The notes: generated by a model not told the origin, from the sequence alone. 13,918 nucleotides of DNA from CAWGCE01 sp964480915 (GCA_964480915.1 CAYZRS010000102.1:1-13918); one strand, 5' to 3'. Counted from the first letter of the stretch, positions 1 through 9,500 are shown. Numbers and translations: made by a program.

Positions 1-3000
1 ACACAGCTCCGGACGGCAACTCCAAAAGCGAAGACAGTGGATTACCGTTCCAAGTGGTGCCGGTAAGCACCGGTCCCGTGTTGTCAATGAAAATCGTGCC
101 GTTGTACGCCAGGTTAGGGATGGACTGATAGTCGCTGAAAGCAGCGCCGACCACTTCGACGGTGTAGGCGCCGTCTCCTTGAAATGCCAACGGATCGATA
201 GCGAACTCGAACAGATCAGGATCAAGCTGAACCACGGAAGTCGCAGGCAAACCACCAACCAACACGGAAGCTGGCTGCAATGTAGAGCCATCGATTGGCT
301 CGGAAAACTGAACTGTGATAGCCGTTGGAGGAATGGATAGCCGTTCGTTGTCGAAGGGTGTTGTTTGGGTAACGAAGGGAGCCGGGTTCGTGCCGGAGGC
401 ACCGGTCACGACCAAAGTGTATTCGCCGGCCGAGTCGAACGCTCCGGCAACTCGAACGTGGTATAGTCCGGAGTCGTTCGCCGTGTACGTAACCCTGGCG
501 TTGCGGCCATCGGATTGCGAATTGTCGTCGGCGGCGACCAGGGTGCCATCGGGAGCATAGAGCTCAAGGGTTGGGTCTAATAGGTTGGTGAAGTTGAGCG
601 GCTCATCGCCAGGTGTTGTCGTTTCCACAGTGAATACATCACCGCTCACGACAGGGATGGAAAACCAGTCTTCGTCGACTTGCGGCACGACGGAGAATTC
701 GCCGATCCAGGTGGACCAGAGCGGATTCGGCGAACCGAAAAGGCTCACTTCATTGCCGGCCCAAAAGGTATCCGTCACCGGATCCACGACGATGCCACTA
801 TAGTCTCCGCCTCGATTGCCAAAGTAGGTTTCGTCGCCAGCTTTGACCAATTGAGCATCCGCCAGCGCGCCGCCCACTCCGCCGGCGCTTTGCCCGGCGA
901 CATACATCGAGACGAACTCAGAAGCGGACGATTGCATATAGGTCACGCCAATGTCGCCCGCAGCATTGATGGCAATCGACGGGAAATGCGTGTAAATGCC
1001 GACGCCGGGATCAATGGTGCCTTCTTGGGTAAGTGTCGGGACAGCGCCGGCTGTATTGAACTCGTACCAGCGAGCATTCGCTTTGCCAGCATTGTTTGCC
1101 GTGTGAACCGCCACTAGACGATCGTTTCGCCATTCGGCATTAAGGAAACGAGTATCGTTGATGCGGAACGTACCGCTCGGTTGCGGCGCGTTTGCGTGAA
1201 AACCGGCCGTGTAGGGCGTAACTGGTACTTCGTAATCGGTAAACACCGGCGTTGGCGAGTTGACGTTATCCATACGAACGACGCGGACCGTATTCGAGTT
1301 GCCAGAGAACGCGCTTGTTTCTTCGACAAACCACATGGGGTCGCCGGGCTGCGCGTTGTGCATCGTGGCTACTGCCATCGTGAAGCTTGTGGGGGGGCGT
1401 TCGACGATTTGATGAGCAAACGTGGCGGGGTCTCGATCCAGGATTGTCGAGCGATCGATGGTGACAATGTTGACGTCTTCGCGACCTGCGCTAAACATAT
1501 TGAACGAGAAAACATGAGCGTCTGCATTCCAGCCTATCTTGGGATAGTCGGCAAAAAGACCCGGGCTAATCCCTGCGAAATCAATGCGATGTTGTTCTGT
1601 AAAACCATCCAAAGGATTCGATGTGTCCGAGACGGCGTACAGCAAGTCCGTCTCGTTGGCGCCCGGGCCGGCTCCGATGAGCGTGGCGGCAACGAAACGG
1701 TCCGCAAGCTCGTCATAGGCGACCACGGGATCGAATTCGAATGTCTCACCAGCCACGATGGCAGGGTCCCAAAGCGAACGCAACTGCTGTGGTGGTAGCA
1801 ACACCGCACCGTTCTTGTCATAAATTGCATACGACGTGTTGACCACTTCTAGCACATGGTCGGGGCCCACGGCCAAGTGGGTGTCCGGTGGTTCGCAATT
1901 GCAAAATGAGTCGATCGCATCGATGCCGGCGAAATCTCGTAGCAACGTCGTTCCGGTCGACATGGTGGAATCGATAAAACCAATCACTTCGTTCTGAAAG
2001 ACCTGAGCATTGGCGAGATCATTGTTGGACTCCGTTTCCAATGATCGGGTCGTGGAAAACGACAGCCCATAGTCACCCGCCGCTGCTGTTGTGACGCGGA
2101 TATAACCGGTATCTGGTCCGCCGGTATAAAGGTAGTCGTTGAATCCGATTTGATCGTCGTTGGTACTTGAACCAACGACCCGAGGTGTCGGTTCCGATCC
2201 GACGTAAAACTCGAGCGAAAGATTGTCTCGCGATGCCTTCACGGATATCTGATTCCCCGTATCGATCGGGAAAGAGTACCAGTCGTCGGGGGGGAGTAGG
2301 GAGGTAATTTCAATTGCGTCATACCCTCGGCCATCCGTCGGGAACGAGAGATTGTCGTATTGCTGGAATTTGACGCGGAAGTTTGCATCGAGCGAGATTC
2401 CGGCGGATTGGGCGACGGCCACCAAGTCGATCGTTTGCTGAGTAAAAGTAGAAATGCCACCGCCGGAAAAAACCGTGTGCCAAGTGATGCCGTCGTCGCT
2501 GATGGAGACACCGTCTCCATTGACACTGCCATTGAACTGAACGGGCAGGAGCGTCTCTTCGTCGCCACTATCTGCATGCCAAAAAGAAAGCGTGGGCGAT
2601 GTTGCTGACGAAAGGTCGACCGACCAGATTGCCTCGTTCAGTGAGAGGCCGGCTGTCGAGTCCATCCACATCGCGAAGTTTCCATCGGCTGTTCCCTGGT
2701 TCCCGAGGAGCTGGATGCGTCCGCCAAAGGTCGAAGAGGTGGTCCATTGGCTGCCGAGCGAACCAGTTTCGAAACTCTCTGAGTCCAACAGGACCGAGTC
2801 ACTTCCGTTTCCATCCGTTAGCAAGCCCTGCACATTGACCAGACCGGTTTGGTTGATTGTCGATAGATACTCGACCGTCAAATCTTCCGCTGTCGCTCTC
2901 GTGTCGTTGCGATTGGAGTTAGTCGACTCTTGTTCGACACGCGTGTTGACTAGCAGGCGAAGCGTGTAGGCGCCGGTAGAGACGCCGCCGCCGTCTACTT

Positions 3001-6000
3001 CCACCGTGTAGTCGCCGGCGGATGAAATCGGAATCGATTGTAGCAAGACGTCCCCACCGGCGACGGCTACGCCATTGACGAGTAGAGAGCCGTCCGGCCT
3101 GAGGACTCTCACGACGGGCAGCAATGCCGAGTCGTTGGTTAGCTGGACAGCAAGCGTCTGTCCCGCGTCCAAACCAAACGAAACGCCATCGGTATCGGCG
3201 AGCGAGTTGATCTCGTCCGATGTAATGGCTTCGTAAGCGTAGCTTCCAAACGGAGCAAGCCTTTGAAACGGGGTGGCAAGCGGGACGGAGCCAAGCTCGG
3301 TGGTGAAGCTTAATGAGAAATCACCGCCTGGGACGCCATCGCCGGATTGATTGGGCGGGATGGGAAAAACCGGTTCGCCATCCAACGCGTTCCCGGCCAA
3401 GTCAGTTAAGGCGTCTGGTCCGCTGCGAACAACCAACTGTTGGTTGGAATCCGGAAGCAAGTTGTCCAGAGTGATGTCCAAGATTCCTGTCGCCGCATCG
3501 TATGCGATGGCAGAAACGGGCGTGCCGTTCAGCAAGATGTCTGTTGTGTCAAGCTTTGTCTCGTCGAGCGGTTCATCGAACGTCAATGATAAAATCGTTG
3601 ACGTTGCGGCAAGGTTGTCACCGTCTTGTAACGTTGAATTGATGATTCGCGGTGCAGAAACATCGACACCAAATGTCGCATCAAAGGGTTCTATCGGTGT
3701 ACCTTGCAGATTCGTGACTGCGCCAGCCGCGAGGGATGCGGTGTAAGTTCCTTCAGGCAGCGGGGCTGAAAGACCAAAAACGGCGGTTGAGGCACCGGTC
3801 AGAAAAACCGAGGCGGCGGGAATGCCATTGAGGGTCAAATCGTCGGCAGAGAGTGTGCTGGCCAGCAGCGGCTCGTCAAAGTCGATCGTGATTTCCACAA
3901 GAGACGAGGTAAGGAATGCCCCGTCGACTGGCGTAGAACTGGCGACTTCGAATAGACGGCTTGTCGAGGTATTGCCCGTCACGGACAAGAAAAACTCTCC
4001 GCTGGTTCCCGCAGCGCCAGTGACACGAGCGTAGTGTGTGCCAGCGGAAGTAGGTGACAGATTCACTGCCGGCAACACGTTCGTTTCGCCGGCCAAATAG
4101 ACACCGTTGGAGTCGTAAATTTCCAATCGTGGTAGTAGGTCATTGGGTGGTTCGTCCGTTCCATCCATCGGACGTTGTAGCGAGACCGCCAGGGAATCGC
4201 CTACCTCCGCGTGGAAAGCGTAGAAGTCCCCGGTCTGTACCGTGGAGGCAGGGTCAGATACCACCATGTTGTCCAGTCGCATCAGTGTGCCCGGCGTATT
4301 TGTGAACACCCAATCGACGTAGGAAACTTGATCGAAGCCAACGTTTAAAGTGCCAGTCGACGAAATGTCAATCGATTGCCCTGTGTTGGAAATTAGTTGC
4401 CCACCGGTACCGGCAAAATTGACGAATACGGAGTTCAAATCAAAGAGCTGGCCAGTGAGCGTCGAAAAACGCACGCCCGCGGAGGTCGGCTCAACGATTG
4501 AAATGCCTCCGCCGTCCTGCAAAAAATAGTTACTGCCTGGACTTAAGGCTTCGACCAGCATCCCCGATTCTTCGTAGGTAAAGGCTACCCCCCCTGCTCC
4601 GCTCGTCACCGTGCCACTGGAAAAGTCCAAGAAGATAGTGTCGGCTGTCGAGGGGGATGTGGCGTACCCCAGCAGATGGCCGCTCGGCGCTAGTGACTGA
4701 GCATTTGGCAGTCCTTGGTTCGCTCCGTTGTCAAACTCGTGTCCTCGGGTGACGAGCAATCTGTAGGCTGCACTGCTTGCGACGCGAACAAAATAGCTGT
4801 CCGCGATTCCATTCGTCGTTTGATCCAAAAAGTCGTCAATCACATGTTGACTCGACCCGAGTGGCGAACTCAGCGCTAAAAGAGTGCCGTTCGCATCGAG
4901 CAGCTCAAACGGAGCCGAAGACTGGAGCGTACTTGTCTGACCGTCTGCGAGCGAGTACTCGAAAAAGTCGGGATCGATACCACCAAGCAGGTTTGTTGCC
5001 TCGGCAATCGAAATGTTGTCAAAGCCACGCCCGTCAGTTGTCAGTGAAAAGTTGTCGAATTGCTGGAATTTGATTTGGAAGTTTGCCCCGAGGCTCATGC
5101 CCGCTGCGGAGGCGGCGGATGCTAAGTCGATCGTGTAAGTTGTCCAGTTAAAACCCGACGGTGCGTTGACGATCGTACGCCAATTCGTTCCGTCGTCGCT
5201 AATCGATATGCCGTCCCCATTGACACTGCCTACGAAATCTAAAGGCAATAGATCCGTTTCGTCGCTAAAGGCGACGTGGTCAAAATTGAGAATGGGCTGG
5301 TTCGTTTCGCTGAGATCGACCGTAAAGATGGCTTCATTGTTCTGGCTAACCGATGTGCTGCCGACTTTGTCCATCAGCAGTGCAAAGTTGCCGCTACTCG
5401 CGCCAAACGCGTCGGTTACTTGAATGCGGCCCCCATCATCCGAAAACGTGGTCCAGCGATTATCGAGCGAGCCCGATTCGAAATCCTCCACCACTTCGAG
5501 GAAACCGGACGAGGTGACAACGGCAGCGCGCTCTCCGCTGGGCAAAGCGATAAACGAGTGGTCGATGTTCTCTGCGGTTGCCAGCGTATCGTTCACAATG
5601 CCAGAGAACGTCTCTTCTTCGAAATGGGCATTTAGGTACAGCTGCAGGTTGTACAGACCGCCGACGCCGCCCAGTTCCGAGACGCCGAAAGTGTAGGTGC
5701 CAGCGGCAAGCGTCGGCTGAGTCTGAATCACGATTGGATCGCCCGGGCCGCTGCTGATGGCGGACACGCTGATGGGATCGGCGGCGTGTCCGCTGAGATC
5801 GAGCGTTCCAGTCAGGCCAGCACTCGGCTTAAGAATCGCCGTGATTGTCTGATGAGCGTCCAGGTCGATTTGGAACTCATCGAGTTCGCCAGGGACAGAT
5901 ATCTGATCAGAAACCTCCGTGGTGTAAATCAACGAGCCGAGCGGCGCGACCTCGCTGACGGGCGGGAAGTCGACTGCCAAAAGATCACGGCGTTCCAATG

Positions 6001-6082
6001 GTTCAAGCCGAAGGCAATATAGATTGCGGTGTTGTTTCCACGAGGCGGGCGTGTCGCTTTTGTGCTTACTGGGTAATCTCAT
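1..6082 (-). CDS. Giant LEPR-XLL surface/secreted multidomain protein (C-terminus beyond window)
   Basis: I read the minus strand codon by codon from ATG at 6082 to the left edge: 2027 codons, no in-frame stop, C-terminus outside the window. The N-terminus is basic and lacks a hydrophobic signal core, then has the leader LEPLERRDLLAVD (residues 26-38). Modules recognised by eye: PPC-like beta-sandwiches at about 48-148, 618-703, 946-1046, 1266-1346 and 1803-1894; a duplicated module at 201-359 and 1104-1259; Ig-like (Big_5/SwmB-type) domains at about 717-807, 810-906 and 1902-2004; a propeller-like module at about 1391-1797, opening with PPDTHLAVGPDHVLEVVN. Only three cysteines occur: C23, C1394 and C1396. 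The composition, rich in Asp, Gly, Ser and Thr, fits an extracellular protein. A role in adhesion or carbohydrate binding is inference; no enzyme motif was recognised. An in-frame ATG at 6097 is an alternative start. Neither has a strong Shine-Dalgarno; GCGGAA before 6082 is the better one. Confidence 0.9.
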   Translation of the reverse strand, partial: MRLPSKHKSDTPASWKQHRNLYCLRLEPLERRDLLAVDFPPVSEVAPLGSLIYTTEVSDQISVPGELDEFQIDLDAHQTITAILKPSAGLTGTLDLSGHAADPISVSAISSGPGDPIVIQTQPTLAAGTYTFGVSELGGVGGLYNLQLYLNAHFEEETFSGIVNDTLATAENIDHSFIALPSGERAAVVTSSGFLEVVEDFESGSLDNRWTTFSDDGGRIQVTDAFGASSGNFALLMDKVGSTSVSQNNEAIFTVDLSETNQPILNFDHVAFSDETDLLPLDFVGSVNGDGISISDDGTNWRTIVNAPSGFNWTTYTIDLASAASAAGMSLGANFQIKFQQFDNFSLTTDGRGFDNISIAEATNLLGGIDPDFFEYSLADGQTSTLQSSAPFELLDANGTLLALSSPLGSSQHVIDDFLDQTTNGIADSYFVRVASSAAYRLLVTRGHEFDNGANQGLPNAQSLAPSGHLLGYATSPSTADTIFLDFSSGTVTSGAGGVAFTYEESGMLVEALSPGSNYFLQDGGGISIVEPTSAGVRFSTLTGQLFDLNSVFVNFAGTGGQLISNTGQSIDISSTGTLNVGFDQVSYVDWVFTNTPGTLMRLDNMVVSDPASTVQTGDFYAFHAEVGDSLAVSLQRPMDGTDEPPNDLLPRLEIYDSNGVYLAGETNVLPAVNLSPTSAGTHYARVTGAAGTSGEFFLSVTGNTSTSRLFEVASSTPVDGAFLTSSLVEITIDFDEPLLASTLSADDLTLNGIPAASVFLTGASTAVFGLSAPLPEGTYTASLAAGAVTNLQGTPIEPFDATFGVDVSAPRIINSTLQDGDNLAATSTILSLTFDEPLDETKLDTTDILLNGTPVSAIAYDAATGILDITLDNLLPDSNQQLVVRSGPDALTDLAGNALDGEPVFPIPPNQSGDGVPGGDFSLSFTTELGSVPLATPFQRLAPFGSYAYEAITSDEINSLADTDGVSFGLDAGQTLAVQLTNDSALLPVVRVLRPDGSLLVNGVAVAGGDVLLQSIPISSAGDYTVEVDGGGVSTGAYTLRLLVNTRVEQESTNSNRNDTRATAEDLTVEYLSTINQTGLVNVQGLLTDGNGSDSVLLDSESFETGSLGSQWTTSSTFGGRIQLLGNQGTADGNFAMWMDSTAGLSLNEAIWSVDLSSATSPTLSFWHADSGDEETLLPVQFNGSVNGDGVSISDDGITWHTVFSGGGISTFTQQTIDLVAVAQSAGISLDANFRVKFQQYDNLSFPTDGRGYDAIEITSLLPPDDWYSFPIDTGNQISVKASRDNLSLEFYVGSEPTPRVVGSSTNDDQIGFNDYLYTGGPDTGYIRVTTAAAGDYGLSFSTTRSLETESNNDLANAQVFQNEVIGFIDSTMSTGTTLLRDFAGIDAIDSFCNCEPPDTHLAVGPDHVLEVVNTSYAIYDKNGAVLLPPQQLRSLWDPAIVAGETFEFDPVVAYDELADRFVAATLIGAGPGANETDLLYAVSDTSNPLDGFTEQHRIDFAGISPGLFADYPKIGWNADAHVFSFNMFSAGREDVNIVTIDRSTILDRDPATFAHQIVERPPTSFTMAVATMHNAQPGDPMWFVEETSAFSGNSNTVRVVRMDNVNSPTPVFTDYEVPVTPYTAGFHANAPQPSGTFRINDTRFLNAEWRNDRLVAVHTANNAGKANARWYEFNTAGAVPTLTQEGTIDPGVGIYTHFPSIAINAAGDIGVTYMQSSASEFVSMYVAGQSAGGVGGALADAQLVKAGDETYFGNRGGDYSGIVVDPVTDTFWAGNEVSLFGSPNPLWSTWIGEFSVVPQVDEDWFSIPVVSGDVFTVETTTPGDEPLNFTNLLDPTLELYAPDGTLVAADDNSQSDGRNARVTYTANDSGLYHVRVAGAFDSAGEYTLVVTGASGTNPAPFVTQTTPFDNERLSIPPTAITVQFSEPIDGSTLQPASVLVGGLPATSVVQLDPDLFEFAIDPLAFQGDGAYTVEVVGAAFSDYQSIPNLAYNGTIFIDNTGPVLTGTTWNGNPLSSLLELPSGAV
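692..1912 (-). other. Propeller-like module in giant protein, with isolated CxC pair
   Basis: This is residues about 1391-1797. It starts DSFCNCEPPDTHLAVGPDHV, passes through YPKIGWNADAHVFSFNMF and ends GDYSGIVVDPVTDTFW. The repeating pattern of short beta-strand segments with Asp-rich turns, and the resemblance to sialidase/BNR-like repeats in planctomycete surface proteins, suggests a beta-propeller of about 400 residues. No catalytic residues can be named. C1394 and C1396 are the only cysteines in the protein beyond the leader. Function unknown. Confidence 0.5.
2306..2773 (-). repeat. Internal repeat copy 2 in giant protein
   Basis: This segment is residues 1104-1259, beginning FETGSLGSQWTT and ending DGRGYDAIEI. 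It is the second copy of the module at 5006-5482. Similarity survives at the DNA level in short blocks: attgacactgcc occurs in both copies, and the stretch ttgctggaatttga is shared. Both copies sit just N-terminal to a PPC-like domain, so the duplicated unit may be larger than this module. Confidence 0.8.
5006..5482 (-). repeat. Internal repeat copy 1 in giant protein
   Basis: This segment is residues 201-359, beginning FESGSLDNRWTT and ending DGRGFDNISI. It matches copy 2 (2306-2773) along its length, with shared blocks such as GSVNGDG.SISDDG, ANF..KFQQ.DN and TDGRG.D. About half of the positions are identical by eye. It looks like a jelly-roll or concanavalin-like beta-sandwich module; that fold assignment is inference. 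Confidence 0.8.
5965..6082 (-). other. LEPR-XLL N-terminal leader of the giant protein
   Basis: This is residues 1 to about 39. It is rich in Lys and Arg and ends in LRLEPLERRDLLAVDF. The motif is known from the N-termini of very large exported planctomycete proteins and is thought to act as a sorting or export signal. The sequence shows no Sec-type hydrophobic stretch before it. The leader contains Cys23, just before the motif. It fixes the reading frame and supports a start at 6082 or 6097. Confidence 0.85.
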
Positions 6083-6198
6083 GGGGTTCCGCTTCATTTG
6101 CAAACGAATGTGGGCGGCGAGAGACGTGCGGCCGAGGAGCATGCTGCCCGATCAGCGCGCTGCATTTCACTCGCGGCGACAACTGGAAAAGGTAGATG

Positions 6199-6219
6199 CA
6201 CAGTATGTTACAAACTGTG
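6199..6219. promoter_or_regulatory. Dyad CACAGT-N9-ACTGTG, operator candidate
   Basis: A perfect 6-bp inverted repeat with a 9-bp centre, 21 bp overall, overlaps the candidate -10 hexamer at 6205-6210. The half-site acagtat recurs as a direct copy at 6232-6238, 32 bp away and next to the candidate -35. The geometry fits a repressor site. Six-base arms arise by chance at appreciable frequency, so this is only a candidate. Confidence 0.25.
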
Positions 6220-6232
6220 GAGCCAATGTAAA
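6205..6232 (-). promoter_or_regulatory. Possible promoter for the giant surface protein
   Basis: Read on the minus strand, TTTACA (6227-6232) and TAACAT (6205-6210) are separated by 16 nt. They match the housekeeping -35 box at 5 of 6 positions and the -10 box at 4 of 6. The patch is richer in A and T than its surroundings. It would give a 5' leader of roughly 115 nt before the ATG at 6082. Planctomycete promoters are poorly defined, so this is a weak call. Confidence 0.25.
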
Positions 6233-6430
6233 CAGTATTATGGGTGGTGGTGCTCGCGGGGAACGGAATGGGCCGTTCGTTGTGGCTGGACATAAAGTCG
6301 CGGCCGGCAGGTTGGATTCCAGGTTGAGTGTTGGCCGATGGCCGAGTCAAGTTCGCTCGGAAAAGAGCCAAGGCTATCAGGGATGGATGCGTCGCATGGT
6401 GTTAGTTGCGGTTCGCGGTACGAGCAAGGT

Positions 6431-6482
6431 CGCCAACGGAAATCGGTGCGGGTTCACGGGTTGGCGTTGCGTCGGGTGAACC
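6431..6482 (-). ncRNA. Interleaved inverted repeats, possible H-type pseudoknot after kinase stop
   Basis: In the minus-strand transcript the order is GGTTCAC, 9 nt, CGCCAAC, 2 nt, GTGAACC, 13 nt, GTTGGCG. The first and third blocks pair over 7 bp, and so do the second and fourth, giving the a-b-a'-b' order of an H-type pseudoknot with plausible loop lengths. It begins 26 nt after the kinase stop codon. No U-tract follows, so it is not a standard factor-independent terminator. It could be a 3'-end structure or coincidence. Confidence 0.25.
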
Positions 6483-6508
6483 GGTATTGAGATCGACGAC
6501 TGGTTTTG

Positions 6509-9500
6509 CTATTGCTTTACCCGGACCGACATCCATAGATCAAAGGTGCCGGTCTCTCGGTCGGGGCGGCGATAGAATAGCGTCTTGCCGTCTTTCCAAA
6601 GAAACGGAGAGAAAACCGAGCCCAGGACGCTTGTGTCTGGCAATCGCTCGGCGACCGTGAATGAAGTATCGGCACTTTCGCGATAGGCAATCATTGGCCC
6701 GCTGGAGCTGTGAAAAATCAGCACCGATCCGGTTTCGTCATTCAAGATACATGGCGAGCCTTGCCAGTCTGCAGAATTCAGTTTGCCCCCGAGGCTCTTC
6801 GGTGACGACCACTTTCCGTTTATCGAACTTCGCCGTGAAGCGAATAGCTCAAACTTCTGTGCGCGAGTGGAAACGAATATCAACGTCCGCCCGTCCCGCG
6901 ACAATGTCGGTTCTCCGTCGGAGTTGATTGAATTGAATCGCGACGGAAAACGTTCGGTGACTTTCCAGTCTTCACTCGCCAAGTCCCAAGCTGCGACAAG
7001 CAGGTCGTTGCTGCCGTCGCGATTGGAATTGAAATACAGATGTGTGCCATCGCATGTCACGTGCGGGGCTTCGTCGTTGGCCGCGGAATTGATGGAGCTT
7101 CCAAGGTTCGTGGCCGGCCCCCAATCGTCTTCGACGCTGTCGCGCCGGCATACGTAAAGGTCAAACCCGCCATGGCCGCCGGGACGATCCGAGTTGAAAT
7201 ACAGCTGGAGACCGTCGTCGGTGAGGAATGGTTCGTACTCGTCGTGTTCCGAGTTGACCGATTCGGGCAATTTGACAGGCTCGCTCCAAGTCCAGTCGCC
7301 GGACATTAGAACTCTGGCGGCGGTCGGCGGCTCATTCTTCGTTGGTCCGGTCTGCTTCTTGGCGTCAGGACTGATTGAAGGAGCTTCTGCGACAACTGGC
7401 AGTTGTCCTGGGCGGACGGTGCCTTCCAACTCGTACCCACGACTTGCGTCGAGGATCATCAATTTATTACCGGCCGAAAGGCCAAGTCGAACACCATCCG
7501 GGGCCCATCGCACCCTTTGGACTCCAATGTTGAATTTGATGGCCAATCGTCCATGTTCGACTTCCCAGACGCTTGTCGAATCGTAACTGCCTGCCGCTAA
7601 CATCCGTCCATCGGGCGACCAATCCAATGTACGGAAGTTTTTTCGGATCTCATCGAACCTGCCAAGCATCTCTCCTGATTCCGCGTCCCAGACGAAAATG
7701 CCATCCTGATTGGCGGATGCCAGTCGACGACCGTCCGGGCTGTAGCGAAGCTCCGAGTTTTCAAAAAAGGTGTTGGGCATGGGGACTTCCAGTTGTAAGT
7801 CCAACGTGTCCGATTCCCAGATGCGAATCACGCTATCCGAGGCAGCCGTTGCGATGGTTGTGCCGTCTGGATGCCAGGACAGGCCCATGCCGAAACCACC
7901 ATGTGTTGGCTTGGGCCCTCCAATCAATTTGCCGCCCGCGTCCCAAATCACCAGGTTGTTCGCGGTCTTGGTGCCGGCCGAACTTGTTTCGGGGTCGTAG
8001 TGCGGCGGCCAACAAATCGCAGCCAGACGCCCGTCGGAGGACCAGGCAAGTGCTTTCGTCTCGCCTACGATCCCTTCGTAGATTTCTACAGTGTCGGTGG
8101 ACCGGTCCCACACGCGTACGTGCTTATTGGTGCCGCCGAAGGCCATTCGATCGTCTTGCTGATTGACAGCGACTGTCCACAGCCTGTTGGACTCAAGGTC
8201 TTTGTTGTCTGCGAACAAGCGTGTCGTGACGCTGTGTTTCTTGGTATCCCAGACGTTTGCAAAATTCTTTGCCGAGTTGCCGATCAGATATCTGCCGGAA
8301 GCGTCCCAAGCCAGGTTGTCATTTCGACCGTCACCAATTGTCTCTTGGAGTGGAGCTCGGGCATTGGTGTCCCAGAACCTCACGGTCATGTCCAGGCCGC
8401 AACTGGCGAATTGATTTCCAGCGGGTGACCAGCTCAACGACTCGACAGCGGCCTGCCCGTAAAATTCTCTGACCACCTGTTTACTGTCTACATCCCAAAG
8501 TGTGATACCACTCATGCTCGTGAACGCAATCTGCTGATGACCCGGTCGCCACGCCACCACCGCGCGGTCTGCTTTCGGGCCTTTGGCGATGATCTTTTCT
8601 GCTTGCCAGTCCCAGACATGGACAGGCGTGGAAGTAACCAATCGCGTGCCATCCTCATTCCAACAGACTCCCCCGATTCCCGCTTTGTCTGGCGATCGCA
8701 GCTTTTTCAAAATGTCGCCGCTTTCAGTGTTGTAAAGCCAGGTTGAGACACCTTCATGGGGAACAGACATTCGCGCAGCAATGATGTTATCAAGCGGACT
8801 CCAAGCAATCTGGGCGCAATCGTTAGGCGTTTTCAGTGTTCGTTCAGACTGACCAGTATCCGCATTCCAAATCACAATGTTTTTGCGTCGGGGGACACTG
8901 GAGGCGAGTCGTGACGAGTCTGGGCTCCAACAGAGCCCCGTCACTCCGATATGCTCGTCAGCACGCATGCGATGTCGTTCTTCATACGTCTCTGCATCCC
9001 AGATATAGATGTTTCCCACATAGTCGCTCGAAGCGATGCTCTTACCATCGGGACTCCACTGAGCGTTGTGGGCCCCGTTCGTCCTGATGACGCGAATGAT
9101 CTCACGGCGATCGGCGGAATGTACGACAATCCCGAATCCGTTGATCGCATAGACGATTTTGGTCCCGTCCGGGGAATAGCTGACTTCCCAGGTCCAGCCG
9201 CCTTCTTCCCAAGCGAGTGTCTCCTGATTAACAAGACCTAGCAGGTAGTGCCATTCCCAGCCTCGGAGGTCTTTTCCAATCACATCCGGGTGTGTCGACT
9301 GCAGCTTTGCTTTGATTGTTTTGACGCCAGCAGCCTTCTCGGCGGCGGCACTGGCCAGGTTCATCTGCGCGTAGTACAGGCTGCGTTGAAGCTCGTCCGA
9401 CTGTTCCTTCAGAATGACGGCTTGTTTCTGCTGTTCTTTTCTTTGTGCTTCAAGTTCCTCGCCGCGTGCTGCAAGTTGCCTGCCTCGTGATTCCGACTCT

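Larger units (their letters stand above)
6083..6508. other. Gap between kinase stop and giant-protein start
   Basis: This 426-bp stretch has no convincing gene. Small open frames occur on both strands (6066-6371 minus, 6024-6479 plus), but their products are low-complexity or Cys/Arg-rich and resemble no family. The kinase-proximal part holds two interleaved 7-bp inverted repeats (6431-6482). The part nearer the giant gene has an AT-richer patch (about 6199-6240) with promoter-like hexamers and a dyad. Two perfect short palindromes, agcatgct (6139-6146) and cagcgcgctg (6153-6162), lie in the presumed leader. The length suggests the giant gene has its own promoter. Confidence 0.6.

Noticed and set aside
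315..5696. Many plus-strand open frames of 60-205 residues across the left 6 kb
   Set aside because: They are antisense to the continuous minus-strand giant gene, whose translation shows clear domain motifs.
6066..6371. A 101-residue minus-strand open frame in the gap
   Set aside because: It overlaps the start of the giant gene in another frame, shows no family resemblance and has no clear ribosome binding site.
6431..6466. A factor-independent terminator after the kinase
   Set aside because: The 7-bp stem has a 22-nt loop and no U-run follows on the minus-strand transcript.
6024..6479. A 151-residue plus-strand open frame in the gap
   Set aside because: It runs antisense to the giant-gene leader, is rich in Cys, Arg and Trp, and resembles chance translation of GC-rich DNA.
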